Shown: piece by piece, positions 1 to 14,200 of the stretch | Position numbering within the stretch: the first letter of the stretch is position 1 | Layout of the letters: the number at the start of each line of letters is the position of its first letter | DNA from: Fratercula arctica | Lineage: Eukaryota; Chordata; Aves; Charadriiformes; Alcidae | Direction of reading: 5' to 3' | Length of the DNA stretch: 64,000 nt | NCBI GenBank assembly: GCA_947846985.1 | Contig: CANTUZ010000005.1 | Span: forward strand, 1,612,001 to 1,676,000 | Notes under the pieces: model-generated | Told to the model about the DNA's origin: nothing | The model's database searches: none | Seen by the model: the letters and a program-made list of their open reading frames with translations, nothing else | Translations under genes and position numbers: made by a program

Positions 1-93
1 GGCTGTGGGTGCTTCATCTCCCAACCCCACCCCCCCCCCCAAGTGCTGGGGGGCAGGACCCGTCCCGACGCAGACCTCTAATAACGCTTTCAT

Positions 94-99
94 TTTATT
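94..99 (-). terminator. NUP160 poly(A) signal AATAAA
   Basis: AATAAA on the minus strand about 320 bp downstream of the NUP160 stop codon, followed by a G/T-containing stretch toward position 60. It is the only canonical hexamer I see between the stop and the window edge, so it is the likely end of the transcript. Confidence 0.65.
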
Positions 100-292
100 A
101 AAGTTCATCCAAAAAACAACAACAATAAATAAAAAGAAACACCAAAAGCTGCTGCGTATGGTACAGGATGGAAGCAAGGGGAGCGCCAGGGTGATGGTGG
201 TGCCCCAGAGCTCTGCTCAGCACCGGTCACATCCCCCCCGCCCCCAACACGCCGGGGGTGCAACTCCACCTCCCCAAACCGGACCCTTATGG

Positions 293-323
<31 letters not shown>
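293..323. repeat. 31-nt A homopolymer in the NUP160 3'UTR
   Basis: An uninterrupted run of 31 A (31 T on the transcribed strand) between the NUP160 stop and its poly(A) signal. Length in the assembly is not reliable for such a run. Confidence 0.9.
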
Positions 324-326
<3 letters not shown>

Positions 327-420
327 TAAAAACAGCACCAGGGGCTGAGCCAGTGTGGGGTGGGATGGTGGTGGCAGCACCCAGGGACGTCACCTGGTGG
401 CCAACAATGATAGGGTGGCT

Positions 421-3400
421 CTAGTTGCGGCGGTAGAGGCGATCCTGGGTGGCCACGCTGACCTTCTGCTGGTAGTCCTCCATCTTCTCGTGCAGCTTCT
501 GATAGAGCTGGGCGAGGGGCAGAGCACGTGTCAGGGACCAGCGGTTCCCGCATTCCATCCCGCACCCCATTCCCAGTTCCCCAACTGCTGGGGCAGGAGC
601 GGGCGCAGGGCACCTTGGGGTGCTCCCTGTCCCCCCCCGGAATCCTTTTTCCCCAGGCAGCAGGACCTACCATGCCGTTGTGATGGTTGGCGGCACTCTC
701 CCGCAGCGCCTGCAGCAGCTGGTCAATGGCGGTGTAGGGCAGCCACACCATGGGGGCTGTGGCTGAGAGCGGGAACTGGAAGGGAGAGGAACCCTCGTGT
801 CAGATGTGGGAACACTCCCCCCCCCCTACAGGTACAGCAAGGAAGAACCCCCGAACCGCCATATCCCAACACCTGCTTGTCTTACTGGTCCCACTGAGGG
901 GTCTCCGTTTCCCTAGGGTGGGTTATCCACACCCGTTTCTCCTGGAAGCACCGTCACACAAGTCGGGGGGGGGCACAATATCTAAACCCCAGGGGCAATC
1001 TGGCCCACAGAATGGTCCCTGCCCCATCCTGGGCCGCAGGTGAGCTCACCTCGATTCCAAAATACTGGTGCCCTTTGCCCAGCACAGCATCTACGTACTC
1101 CAGGACCAGCTCCACGGCCTCCTCCAGCAGGTCGTAATTCAGATAGAGCCGCAGCAGCTCGGCAGCGTCCACTTTCTGCACGCAAAGGGGGGTGGTGACA
1201 CGCAGGGAACGCGCCCAGGAGCCACCACCATGCCGAAAGGAACCTGCTCTGAGCCTCGGTAACAGGCACAAAGCACCCGGCACTGGTTCCCGGAGCTGGG
1301 AACGGGAAAGGGGGGGGGGGAAAGCCTGTGATGAGGAGGTGCCCGTGGAAGCGGAGGTGATGCGGTAGCTCTGGATTTTTGGCCAGCAGGTGCCGAGCAG
1401 TGATCCTCTCCCTCTTCTCACCTTGTAGCTGTTAATGAGCCAGTTGGGCAGAGGGATCCCGTGTGCCAAGAGCTTGTTGATGACGCAGCGATGGTACAAG
1501 CTGTTCTGGGACGGGTAACGCTCCAAATAGGATGAGAGCAGCCGCCAGGCTTCATCTGTGGCGCTGCAAGGCAAGATTTCCCCTGGGAATCCACGCCAGC
1601 AGCCCCTGGCCACTGTCGGCGGGGCCACCGTGTGCTCCAGGGGACCTGCCCCGCTGCCCAGGTTCAAAATGTGCATCTGAAGCCCAGGAAAGCGAGGTGT
1701 GCTGCATACAGCAGGCTGGGGACAGCGTGGTGACAAGAAGCAGCATGGCTCTCCCCATGTCCCAAGTCCCACAAATCTGATTTAAGCAGGTTTTATGAGT
1801 CCGTGACCCTCTGGATTCCCACAAGGCTTTTGCTCCCAGAAACGACCCACTCATGACAGCTCCGCTCTTCTCCCCCCCCCACCGGAGACAAGGGCCTACC
1901 TGGACTCCTTGGTGGTAACCAGTGCGGAGAGCTGGTTCGCTGCCAGCCAGTCCCAGGCCTCCGCCTGCGCCACCTCCCCTCCCAGCTGCAGTTTGATGCA
2001 CCTGCAACGACAGCAGCGCAGAGGTGGGCGTCTCGTAAATACTGAACGGGGGCATGTCAGGAGGATGGGGCCAGGCTCTTCTCAGTGGTGCCCAGGGACA
2101 GGACAAGGGGTAACGGGCACAAACTTGACCATGGGAAGTTCCATCTCAACACGAGGAGGAATTTCTTTGCTGTGAGGGTGGCAGAGCCCTGGCACAGGCT
2201 GCCCAGAGAGGTGGTGGAGTCTCCATCTCTGGAGACATTCCAACCCCGCCTGGACGCGTTCCTGTGCCACCTGCTCTGGGTGACCCTGCTCTGGCAGGGG
2301 GTGGGACTGGGTGATCTCCAGGGGGCCCTTCCAACCCCAGCCAGTCTGGGATTCTGTGATCTTCTGCCTTGTCACAGCTGCCAGCAGCAAAGCCACCCCT
2401 CGCAGGACTATTCCCAAGCAACAGCTAGGAATTCAGCTGGCTTGGCAGGAAAAAGAAGGCTGTTTGAGCTATTTCTAAGCTGCTCTAAGTGCCAGAGAGG
2501 AATTAAAAGCGACTCTGATGTTGGCAAGGTTTAGCGCCCGAGCTTGGGCAGGAGATGTCCTCTGTGTGCCGAGCCACAGGACCAGGTCACGGCAGAGCTC
2601 CTGAACAACTCTGCAGGCACAACGTGGAGAGGAATTCTGGGGTCGGAGATGAGAGCAAACAGGATGGAGATCAGGCAGAAGAGCAAGCTCTCTGCCAACT
2701 GCCATTTGAGAGCTGCTCAACAGCTTCAACAAATCTTCTGTAAGCAGTTCACCAGGCATCAGCAGGAGCATGCCACGAGCCAGCCCACTAGAAAGGCCTC
2801 CAGATGATGGTTGTGCCCGGGTTGGGATCACTGCGACTGTCAGATGCCAGGGAAAAATCTCTCCCCCATCCCCACCTGCTCAGCAAGGCTCCCTTATTTT
2901 TCATTTTCAGGTGTGAAGAGCAAGTTCCACCTCAAAACCCACTAAGCCAGCAGCTGCTGAGGCTGGGCAGGGCGTCGGCAGCCACGGCGAGCAGAGAGCT
3001 CAGGACAGCCCTGGCTTCTGACCCCCGCCGAGCGTCATGCAGCGCACATCTCGCCTGCCACGCGTCACCCGGGGCGGGGAGGAGAAGCTCGTACGTACTT
3101 GAAAGCGAGTCCCTCGAAGACGGGAGTCAAGGGCAGCTTGAACGTTTGGCACAGGGTGATGGCGGTGTCGAAAAGGCCGGCCCGGACCAGGAGAGCAACC
3201 GTTTCCTCGGGCGTAGAGTTGCCTGCAGGGAGGGAGGACCAGGTAAGCGCCTCCCCCAGTCACACCCCAGCGATTACTGGGCCCTAACCCCACGGAATTC
3301 AGCGACAGCAGCACGGTGCTAACGGCCCAATGTCAAACACCCTGCTGCAGCCCTTCTCCTCGCACAGCCTGAGGCTTTCTTGGCCTCGGGAGCATCTCAG

Positions 3401-5226
3401 GAGCGCAGGATCCGCCCCTGGAGGGACTGCACAAAGCAGCAGGGACCCCCCCGAGCCATCCCTGCTCAGGCAGCAGCCAGAGAGGGACATGTCCCGCAGC
3501 CAAATGCTGCCGCTGTGCAGGTGAGCAGGGAGGGGATGGCCTTGTCACCAGCACAGCAGGGCTGTATCCAAACGAACAAGGCACCAGCTCTGCCAGCGCA
3601 GGCCAGGGGAGGGAGATGAAACCGTGGCACTCGGCTCCCTGCGTCTCCCGTTTGCCCTCAAACCAGCTCTCCCAGCCTTCCCCTGCAATCCCTCCCTGGG
3701 AAGTCTTCTCCTCCTGATACTTAAACGGGAAAAATGTGTACGAGCTGCATAATTCATATGAGAGCAGCAGAACATCCTTTAAATGGTCAGAGTGGGGGAG
3801 TTGCAGCTTTCTGCTCCCTACCAAGGGACAACTTTGATAAGCTAACACTGTCATGAAGCAGGATTTTCCAGGAAATTTAAGTCTTGCATAAAGTGTTTTG
3901 TTGGGGTTTTTTTGTTTGTTTGTTTTTGGGTTTTTTTTTTGTTTTGTTTGTTTGTTTTTTTCTCCTAGGGCTTTCTAATTCTACTTCATCTGGGGACAAT
4001 TTCCAGCAAGACCAAAAGACGCCTTTTTGTCCCAACTCATGAGCTGAATCCCACGCTGCAGGTCACTGCTACAGCTTGGAAAAGCCAAAAAAAAAAACGG
4101 TGCAAAACTTAAAATCGGTTCTCCTGATCCGCTTCTCCAAAGCTGCTGAACTTGGTGGCAAGGTTTCACACGAGGGAGGCGAACTGAACGGTCCCTGCCA
4201 GCTCCTGGTTTTGTTTCTGGGAATAAAACTGCTGCTTCCTCACCCGAGCTATGATTGAAAGCGCTGTAATTAGCACAAACCTCAGGGGAAGCGAGAGGCG
4301 GCTGCGCCACAGCCCTTTTTTACCTGCCACAGCTGCTGTTGACAGGTCGTGCTGCACCAGAGTCAGCCGGATCCGGGCCAACACGCACTCCCGCTCCAAA
4401 TCCTCCAGCTCCAGGACCTCGATTTGGCGAGTTGCTGTAACAGATGGACACGAAAGGGGCTCTCAGCGTTTTAAAAAGGGCTCTTTGGCCATCGTGGAGA
4501 ATATCTGCGCCCCTGCGTCATCCCGAGAGGAGTCGTGCCACAGAATGCAGCAAAGGAGAGGTCAGGTTTTGCTGCCCCTTCCTTGCTACAAACCTCCCGT
4601 TCCTGCTCTACTGGAGACATTCCCTAATGTTTGGTAACAGCTGCTGCTCTGACTGCTGGGGCATATGCTACGGAAGAGCTCATTCAGAAATAATTGTTTT
4701 AAAAATATCTGACCTTAAATTTTTCTACCGTAACGCTGAGGGATTACGAGTCTCACCGGACCCCACCATCCTGTGCCTTGGCAGACACGGAGTGGAGCCC
4801 TCACCAGCAGAGACTCACTACGTCACCAGGCTTTCCAAGAGCACAAAAAACAAAGGTCTTGAACAACTAGAAATTGCTTCACAAAGGCTCTTTTTTCTTT
4901 AAATTACAAGTTATTTCCACCGAAAGCAAAAGCACTGACAAGAGATCAAACCGCTGAGAAGCGTGCACAGAAGCTCCATGGGAAAGGAGCTGTTGTGGCG
5001 TATTGCGACTGGGAGACACTAATACTGGGAGAGTTAATTACCTTACAATCCCCCGAATTATTGATCTGACGGAGGTGGGAGCTGCCCTGAGCTCCCTCCC
5101 AGCCCACACGGGAGCAGCAGAGCTCCCAGGCCAGGGCAGAGGAAACACCAGGGCCGGGCACTTACTTGGAACAGCCGTGCACTCCCCATCGTGGCTCCTC
5201 TTCGGGGATGCTCCAGGGCGTTCGTA
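421..5226 (-). CDS. NUP160: NUP160 exons 28-35, C-terminus
   Basis: Exon 28 5166-5226, exon 29 4324-4434, exon 30 3099-3222, exon 31 1900-2001, exon 32 1422-1563, exon 33 1050-1175, exon 34 671-775, exon 35 421-507 with TAG at 421-423. They encode about residues 1110-1394, including [23 protein letters not shown] helices, [30 protein letters not shown] and [18 protein letters not shown]. This tail contacts other Y-complex subunits in known structures (established knowledge, not visible here). The acceptor of exon 31 lies about 30 bp from a CR1 fragment. Confidence 0.94.
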
Positions 5227-8200
5227 CTTGCAGGAAAAAGCAGAAAGAGGGTTTATGCCCACCTGGTTATTCAAATTGCCTCGATCCAATACAGCCCCAA
5301 CACCAGCTCTCCGTTTCAAGCCTTGATTTAAATCAGAAAAGCCATCCAAGCACTTGGCAGTTCAGGTTAGGTTTATCTCTGGCTATCAGAAACACGGCAC
5401 AGCATTAGCTGACCAGGCCACAGTCACTACCTCCCGGCAAACAGATTGGAAACACAAACCGTGTTACAGTCATTCTCCTTTGGACTGCTATTCCGGCTGC
5501 TCAGACTCCCCCTGAAAGATCTTCTCTCCAACAAAAGGTGATATATTCCCACATATATAGCCCTGCCCTCTCCCAAAAGTTGTCCCTGCTTCCACCCTGC
5601 TCCAAAAAGGGGCAAGGACACAAGGGTGACGGACAGGACTGATATCTCCAGCAGTGTGCCCAGGTGGCCAAGAAAGCCAAGGGCATCCTGGCTTGTATTA
5701 GAAATAGTGTGACCAGCAGAAGGAGGGAGGTGATTGTCCCCCTGTACTCAGCACTGGTGAGGCCACACCTCGAGTATCGTGTCCAGTTCTGGGCACCTCA
5801 ATACGAGAGAGATATGGAGGTGCTGGAGCGAGGGCAGAGGAGGGCAACGAAGCTGGTGAAGGGCCTGGAGAATAAATCTGATGAGGAGCGATTGAAGGAG
5901 CTGGGACTGTTTAGTTTGAGGAAGGGGAGGCTGAGGGGAGACCTCATCACTCTCTACAACTACTTGAAAGGACATTGTAGAGAGGTTGGTGCTGGTCTCT
6001 TCTCACAGGTAATTAGCGATAGAACAAGAGGGAATGGGTTCAAGCTGCAGCAGGGGAGGTTTAGGCTGGACATTAGGAAAAAATTCTCCACAGAAAGAGT
6101 GGTCAGACGCTGGAATAGGCTGCCCAGGGAGGTGGTGGAGTCACCATCCCTGAATGTGTTTAAAACTCGTTTAGATGTGGTGTTGGGGGATACGGTGTAG
6201 GGGAGAACACTGTAGACTGGGGTTGATGGTTGGACGCGATGATCCCAAGGGTCTTTTCCAACCTAAATGATTCTATGATTCTATGATCTCTGCTGAGCGG
6301 GGCAAGACGGCACTGCACAAGCTGGCCAAGATGATGAGAGCAGCAGATTAAGGCAACCAACGCCTCTGTTCATCACATCGGAAAGGATTTTGGAAGCTCC
6401 TTCTCAAATGTACAGCTCTAAGTGTCCCCACTGACAGCTCAGGTCAGAGGCTTCGTAGTAAAGCTCAGGGTTTCCTACCACAGCTCCTGAAGCCGGCTGC
6501 ACTATCCAGGCGTACTCCGGGCGGATCAACCGTAAGCAGTTAATAGCAGCGAGGAAACAGTTTCCCTGTTTCTGGAGCCCTCGGAGCGTCCGCACCTCCC
6601 TGCCCAGGCGCATGCCATACTCAAACATCACTGTTCCGGCTGGGAGAAAGGGGAATACGTCAGCCCAGAGCCTGGACAGGCCACGCCGCAGGGGAAGCGG
6701 TGTCCCAGGCAGACGGGCCCTTACAACAAGCCTTACCCTTGCGATAGTTGTGGTGGTAGATGTGGAAAGCGTAGAGCAGCTCGTAGTAGTTGTGGGTCAT
6801 CAGGTCCGCCGCTCGAGCATGAGATTCGATGATGCCCACGACCTGCATCACACAAGAGGCTCAGATGGGTCGACAATCCCTTTTTAAAGAGAGGGGTTGC
6901 GCTCCCATTCCTCCCAGCGCAGGCCAGTTACCTCGTTAAGGAGGTTCACGTAGGGGAACTCCACCAGGTCCTGGAGCTGGGACCGCTCGCAGAGAACCAC
7001 CACTAGCTGGCGCAGACAGTCCAGCTGCCTGCGGAGAGAGAAGCACAACCCTTCTGGAGGAGCGGGAGCAAACCCAGCTCCAGGCTGCAGGTTTTGAGCC
7101 ACGAACATGCTGCTTTGTGACGAGCTCCATAGGATTTTATTTTTTCTCCTGGCTTACAAACAAGAAATCCCTTCAGATTTCTCCTGTGCTGTAAATAAAG
7201 ATCCTGACAGCAGAGATCCTCTGCAAAGGTCTCTTAGGAGGGAAGTCTATCCCTCCTCAGTGCTATTTGGTAAGATTTTCTTCAGCCTCAATTAAAACAC
7301 ACTCCTGCTTCTCCTCTGAACATCCATTCCAGCCATTCCTGCTCATCTCTAGGGTGAAGCTTCCTCTATCCAGTTCATTCCCAGATGGTACTGAAGACAA
7401 AAATTCAACTCTAAGTCTTTTCTTTATTAAACTAAACTGACTGGACTCCTAAAGCTTTTCAACATACAAGGCCGCACGTGATCCTTTAGCCATTCTTTTG
7501 GCTCTTCCCTGAATCAGCTTTTTCCCTCGCTCTTCTCGGTTTCCTCCTTTGAGATAGCGCCAATCCCAGTTGTTCTTACAAAAATTAAGTATGCCTTTTT
7601 AAACACACCTTTACACAAGCTAAAACAGAACCTCTTAACTCAGCACCCATGTCCTACCCTAAAGCGTCATCTTCCTTCCCGTTTGATGGAAGAATTGGCA
7701 CATGGACCTTTGAGACAAGGGAGAATAAAGGCATAAAACTGTCACCTACCTGCTTGGATCTGGGTTTTGCGTTAAGGCTATATATGCTTCACTGTTGTGT
7801 CCTAAATCCAAGTGATGTTTGAAGATGCAAGTCCTCAGAGTAGCCTGAAAACACCCAAGAGCACAAACCAGCATGTTTCCAGTTACACAACTAAAAAGAA
7901 ATGCCCACGTAAGCTCCCTGAAGAAACGTCTTGATGCAGAAGTGACCCGTACCTGGCTTCTCCAGTCATCGGCTGATTCCATGATAGCCAGGGTAGCCAA
8001 CTGGATGACCAGCTCTGGTAAACCCACCATGTCCAACAAGCGCAGAACCTGGAGAAGACAACACTCTAGCGCTGGCTGCAGGAGCACCAAAGAACGGGTC
8101 GGGTTGGCGAGGGTTTGTTGTTGGTTTTTTTTTTGGTTTTTTTTGTTTTTGTTTTTGTTTTTGTTTTTTTTTTTTTAAGAGGTACTCCTGTCCCTGCTAA

Positions 8201-11200
8201 CCATAAGAGCAGTCAAAAGATTTTGCCAATGTTTCTAAGCGATTAGACTGAAAAAGGAAAGATTTTGGAAAGTCACAGAGGTCTGAAACAAATCCCAGCG
8301 CAACAGGCCCAGGCTAGGGCTTTTCTGGAGGATTAATCTCTGCCTACGTGTGTTTTCTCAAACATTTGAGTGTTGACGGTTACAGTAAACCCCTGCAACA
8401 GAGAAGTAGATGAATCTGTCCCCAAGCACACATGCAGAGAGATGTTCCCTCCCCAGGGGTGCCTGACAATTGTATTTTCGGATTTTAAAATCAGGGAATC
8501 CCTTAGAACGAGCCTAGGTCCAAGCTTGCAGCCCGTCTGAATTACAGTATTATGCAAGAAGGAAGATCCTATCTCAATTTAAAGACATTAAGTTTAATTT
8601 GCCTCAAAGCTTAATAACCTTCCCCTTAAGCAGCACCTTGCATCTAGCCTGGACACGTCTGGCTTCTGCCTCCAGCGGCTGGATCTCACCCTGCCTTTTT
8701 CTGCTGGATAAGAAAGTCCTCTGCTATTCAGAAGCTAATAGGTGGAAAGTACCTAGCTTTCACGCTGGAGCCACCTTGTCATCACCCCTCAAAAGAAAGT
8801 AAACAGACTATACTGAGGTTTCACCTCCCAAAAAAGTATGTTTTCTGAGTCTCAAGTCATTTCCCCAAAAGCCAAGGACCAAGCAGGAATTCTCTCTTCA
8901 AGCAGCGCCCGCATGGAACAACTCGGGGCCGATTTACTGGGTCAGGTTCGTGTATGATGGGCCGGCTCAGCCGTACCTTGTTGTAGTACTGCAGGCGTGG
9001 AGTGGAGACCATCTCACCCTCCTCCGGTTGGATCAGCCTGTCCAAGAACTCTTCTCTTCCCACCTCGGACGCAGCTCGGCAGAAAGAGTCCAAAGCCTAG
9101 AAGCAGACCAGAAAGCAGCTTGTGTGTGCCCTCCCAGCCTGCCATACCAGTGAGGGGACAGTGCTGCCCATTCCAGCTCCAGTATCCGAGACCTGTTGGC
9201 CCCAAGCTAAGGAGAACTTCCCCAGGAGCAGATCCCACTATCCTCCCTTCAAGCCCATTCTTTGCCCAAAGGAGGCAGAGCTCAAGATAGAAGTTTCCCG
9301 ACTTGCACAGCAGAAACAAGGCTGGCCCTACCTCTGGCACTTCCACCCTCCCAAGAAAAAAGGTCCCAGACCACAGAGGGAGTCGAGGGCCTTACCTTGT
9401 GCCCCTCACCCATGACAAGGTAGCACCGGCCCATCATGAAGGAGCAGGACCCCATGTTCACATGGCACCAGGGCTGCAGCAGGCGAATATATTCCTACAG
9501 GAAAGGAGAACGGGAGTTTTGAGTCAGGTCAGCACTCGCTCGTCACCTGCAGGCACCCAGTATCAGAGGAAGATGGCTTGAGAGCAGCCCTGAGGAGAAC
9601 TTGGGGGTGCTGGTGGACGAGAAGCTCAACAGGAGCAGGCAATGCGCGCTTGCAGCCCAGAAAGCCAACCACATCCTGGGCTGCATGAAAAGAAGCATGG
9701 CCAGCAGGGCGAGGGGAGGAATTCTGCCCCTCTGCTCCACTCTGGGGAGACCCCACCTGGAGTCCTGTGTCCAGCTCTGGAGTCCTCAGCACAGGAAGGA
9801 CACGGAGCTGTTGGAGCGGGTCCAGCAGAGGGCCATGAAGATGATCAGAGGGTTGGAGCCCCTCTGCTGTGAGGACAGGCTGAGAGAGCTGGGGGGGTTC
9901 AGCCTGGAGAAGAGAAGGCTCCGGGGAGACCTTATAGCAGCCTTCCAGAACCTGAAGGGGGCCTACAGGAAGGAGGGGGAGGGACTCTGGATTAGGGAGT
10001 GTAATGATAGGACAAGGGGTAATGGTTTCAAACTGCAAGAGGGTAGATTTAAGTTGGATATTGGGAAGAAATTCTTTGCTGTGAGGGTGGTGAGCCCCTG
10101 GCCCAGGCTGCCCAGAGAAGCTGTGGCTGCCCCATCCCTGGAGGGGTTCAAGGCCAGGTTGGACGGGGCTTGGAGCAACCTGGGCTGGTGGGAGGTGTCC
10201 CTGCCCAGGGCAGGGAGGTGGCACTGGATGGGCTTTAAGGTCCCTTCCCACCCAAACCATTCCATGATTCTATGATTCTAAGAGTTCAGCCTCTAACACC
10301 AAAGCACTATGTTGGTGGCCCCTTTAGCTACAGCGCTCACACAAATCCCACTCTCACAGCTTGAAGGCTGGTTTCCCCATCCCCAAAGTCAGTGCACAGA
10401 TGGGGAGACACCCCCCACGTGCTCCCAGGAAACAACCTGCTCTAAATACTCCAGTGTCTGCACAAAGCACCTCAGAAACAGCACCCAACAGCCCCAAAAA
10501 TCAGACACAACACTTTCTACAACCACTGCAATCCTGCTGGTGGGAATTGCAGAGGAAACGTTACCCTGACGTGCACGGAGCCTGAACGGGAGCATGCATG
10601 TGTGAAGGCAGCAGAAGAACAGGCAAAGGAGGTGTTATGGGAGCAGTAACTGCACAGCAGGGCAGGAGAGGGAGAGCAGCCAAGGAAGGCCACGGATTAC
10701 AGCAACACACCGCCAGGCGTGGGGTGGAGCGCTGACGGCACCAAGGACACACCGCAAATAAAGACACAACACGGATGCTGGCCAGGGCGATACGACACAG
10801 CCTGGCGCCGTGCCTGCTCTGTCAGGATAATATAAGGGCTGCAAAGTGTCATCACCTATCAAGAAGCAGCTAGGAGGCATGATGGAAACTCAAAAGCTGG
10901 CATCCCTCGTGCCTGGAAGAGCGGCGTACACTCTTCGTACTTGGAGAAGCAGAGATGTCCCTGGGACTCAGCAGGAAAGGAGGAGGAGAAGCCAGGACGC
11001 GGCAGTAAAGCCAAGGTCCCACTGGCCGACCTGCATCTTTGTGTGTGCATAAAGCACCAGCACATACACGCGCCTCACCTACCCCCGCCACGGGTCCACC
11101 AACAGCCACGTGGCAACACATCCTCTGAGCCTGGATTCACTGCTCAGATTAGCCAGCTACAACAGCTAAATCCCACCCCAGGCTTGCTCGACAGCTTGTC

Positions 11201-14200
11201 GCACAGAATAAGCAACAAGGAGAGGTTTGGCCCACGTCCCAGGCCAGTGCTTTGGTCACTAGACCTTCTCTGTGCCCGCCCGCTACTCGCAGGGTGCTTC
11301 CTGTATCTCCACCCCTATTTGGGTCACCCTGCTCACGCTCCCAGCAAATCTGGTGTTAGCACCTCGAGGTCAATGCACTTAATCCAAGTTTACGTGACCG
11401 ACTGGGATCAGTGAGCGTAACAGAAGGTGGCGGGGAGGAGGAAGAGCCCGCTCCCGCGGAGATAAAAGTCTCTCCCATCTCCTCAGGCGGGACAAGCCAA
11501 GTGAAAGCAATGCAAGGAAATTCAAAGCGTGCTCGTGCCGCAAGAGTGCACATATGCCAGGAGGAAGAACGCTGCTGCCCAAACCGTCCTGGCATTTCCT
11601 GGCTCAAAAGCTCTGCAGATTTGACATTCTTCTCAGCAGCAACATGAACATAAAAGAAAGCAATTCAGCCCCCAGGTGTAAGGGACTGTGAGAATAAAAG
11701 GTTCTGCTAAGCGCAGGAAAAAACATCTCACTAATAACAGCCTGCCTAGCCCTGCACGCCTGAAGGACTGCCATGAGCCGGGGAATGAAACGCGTCACAT
11801 GGCTCTGCAGACAAGAAATGGCGTGGTTCACAACTGGAGCACAAGCAGCTACAACTACACCAAGGCCTGAAGAGCACGGGAAGAGCCGGTGGAGAAACAG
11901 TGGTCTGAAATACAGCACTCCATGGAGACACCTGAAAGAAAGGAGTTCACTCGCCCTGCTACCAAGATGCTGGGGGCACAGCTGGGGATGGAAAGACAAT
12001 GGCTGTTTCTTACAGCATTTTTTTTATTAGCAAGGACATTTAAGAAATAGATGAGCCCTCCTGAAACTTCTACTGCTGGGCTGAAGACAGCTTTCTGAAC
12101 CCCTGGTCCCACGGGCAATCTGTTTGCAATGGTACCGCAGAAAAGGCTACAGGTACATCAGCAGCTAACAAACTATTAGGGTATGGCCTCGCTGTGATAT
12201 TTAAACAAGCTCCGCAAAGACGTTTCTTGCACACAGCATCACACTGTCAGACAAGCCCTGGGAGGCTGAACTCCTCCATGAAAAGGGCATATAATAATCC
12301 TGAGCGCTTATGCCTGGATTTTCTTGAAAACAGATGAAAGAGGAAATGACCATCTTAAATCATTCCCCAACAAACTCTCTGTGGCATTTTCTAGGTAGGA
12401 CATAATTAGCAAAAAGCCCTTCTCTTAGCAGAGGTGGATGCTACAGGGAACGAGAGAAAGATGGAAGATATTTGGTGCTTTCCAATTTGTTCACTGCTCT
12501 GACACTACGATAGTTATGAGAGATTTCTAACAATTTTCCAAAAGAATCATCCCTTTCAGTCCATTTCATCTGCAGGACAAACTTCCAGCCCATCATCTCC
12601 AGAAGGGAGACATGGGAGCAGAGCACTTGGGAAGATCAGTTCATGTGTAAGCTCAGAGAGCAGCAATTAGAGGAAGGCAGAACGCACTCCAGCGACTGGA
12701 AAGATGATATTTTGGGGAGCTTTTTCTAAGCAGAGGTAGGGCGGCTGTGCACGGAGCTCACGTTGCGTTACGCCTCTGCATTGGCCAAAGCGCAGAGCTG
12801 CTACCGAAAGAAACCAAAGCGTGAAGAGGGAATTATTGTACTCAGTCTTGCTCTTCTTCCCCTTTCAGCTCCCGTGAGAGCCAGCACGAAGCACTCACCT
12901 GCAGCTGGGTGTACTGACAGCTCCCCATCAGGCACTCGGGGAAGAGGAAGCCGGGATTGCTGGGCCATCTGAGCGGAGGTTAAGGAACAGAGGACAATTC
13001 AGTTCAGAGAGTTCGGAGAACTAGTCTGAAAGTCAGCATGGCTCTCGCACTCAATTTGTGGGGGGAAAAGGAGAGAAGATTAAGCTGCTCTTTATACAAG
13101 TCATTATTCTGTAATAAGATTTGTCCATATTAGAACAAAACCATTAGTACATCTAATCCACAACTGCCCAAATCTTGTTACCCTTCCAAATCTCCCAGCA
13201 TCGCACCTCGCCAAGTCAAGTTGATACGAGCTCAGGGGCTTAAAGTCAAAAAACTCAAATCCTTTACTGTGCACCTAAACGGGGTGGATTCTGTGAAATC
13301 TCAAAATGCCCGCAAATCCCATTAACACTAACAACAGTCACTTGTTCAGGAGGCCCGTCTTTGAAATTTGGGGGTGGGAAACATTGACTTTGGAACTGCG
13401 TGAGGATCGGGGGCAGAGATGACCAACTTAGAGCCGACTGCAGCCCACCACCCTCACCCCTCTGCTCCCGAACCCTCCTTCCACAGGCCCACGGATGCTC
13501 CCAGCCTCAGGACCAGGACGCGATACGCACAATTCACCCAAGGGCTCCGGCATTGCCATATGCCATAGAGAACCCCCCACCTGGTTACAGCCCAGTGAGA
13601 GCCAGCACCTCGTGGAGGGTTTACGGCCAAGGATACAGGAGCGGCAGAAAGTCAGCCACTATTGCGGTAATGAGATGGGGCCAGTTCAAACTTGTTTCAG
13701 CCAAAGAGGCGTTCGGTTGCAAGAAGAGCCGAGATATGATGTGCTTTCTGGCCACTTCCTGAAAGAATAGCTCCACAATCGTTTGAGGGCCGGATACTGA
13801 AAATACAAGTTAAAGAAACACTGAGAAGAGGGCCCACAGCAGATGTCCCCGGTCCTCTGCACTGTGCTGCGCTCACCAGCCCAAACATCACGGGTTATGG
13901 CAGAGCAAAACAATAAGCACGCTCAGTACTCCAAACTTGTTGGTTTTGGATTTCTCTTGCTGTCTGGTTAAGTCAGAGGGAGTAGCAGGAGATCAAAGAG
14001 ACACACACTGCAATGTTTATTAACCGCAACTCAATTATAACATTAAAAAAAAATAAATAAAAAAAGGGCTGCGCTCTCTCTCTAGTTGCGCTATTCACAA
14101 CCCATCTGCAGCTTTCCAGCACAACCGAGTGTTTTGCAGGGCAGGGCTGAGGGAGGAGTGCTGATTTGGCTATCTGGCTCTGTTGAAATGCCTCCCTCCT

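Noticed and set aside
5664..6200. 178-codon frame resembling a reverse transcriptase end
   Set aside because: It is the decayed ORF2 end of a CR1 fragment, not a host gene.
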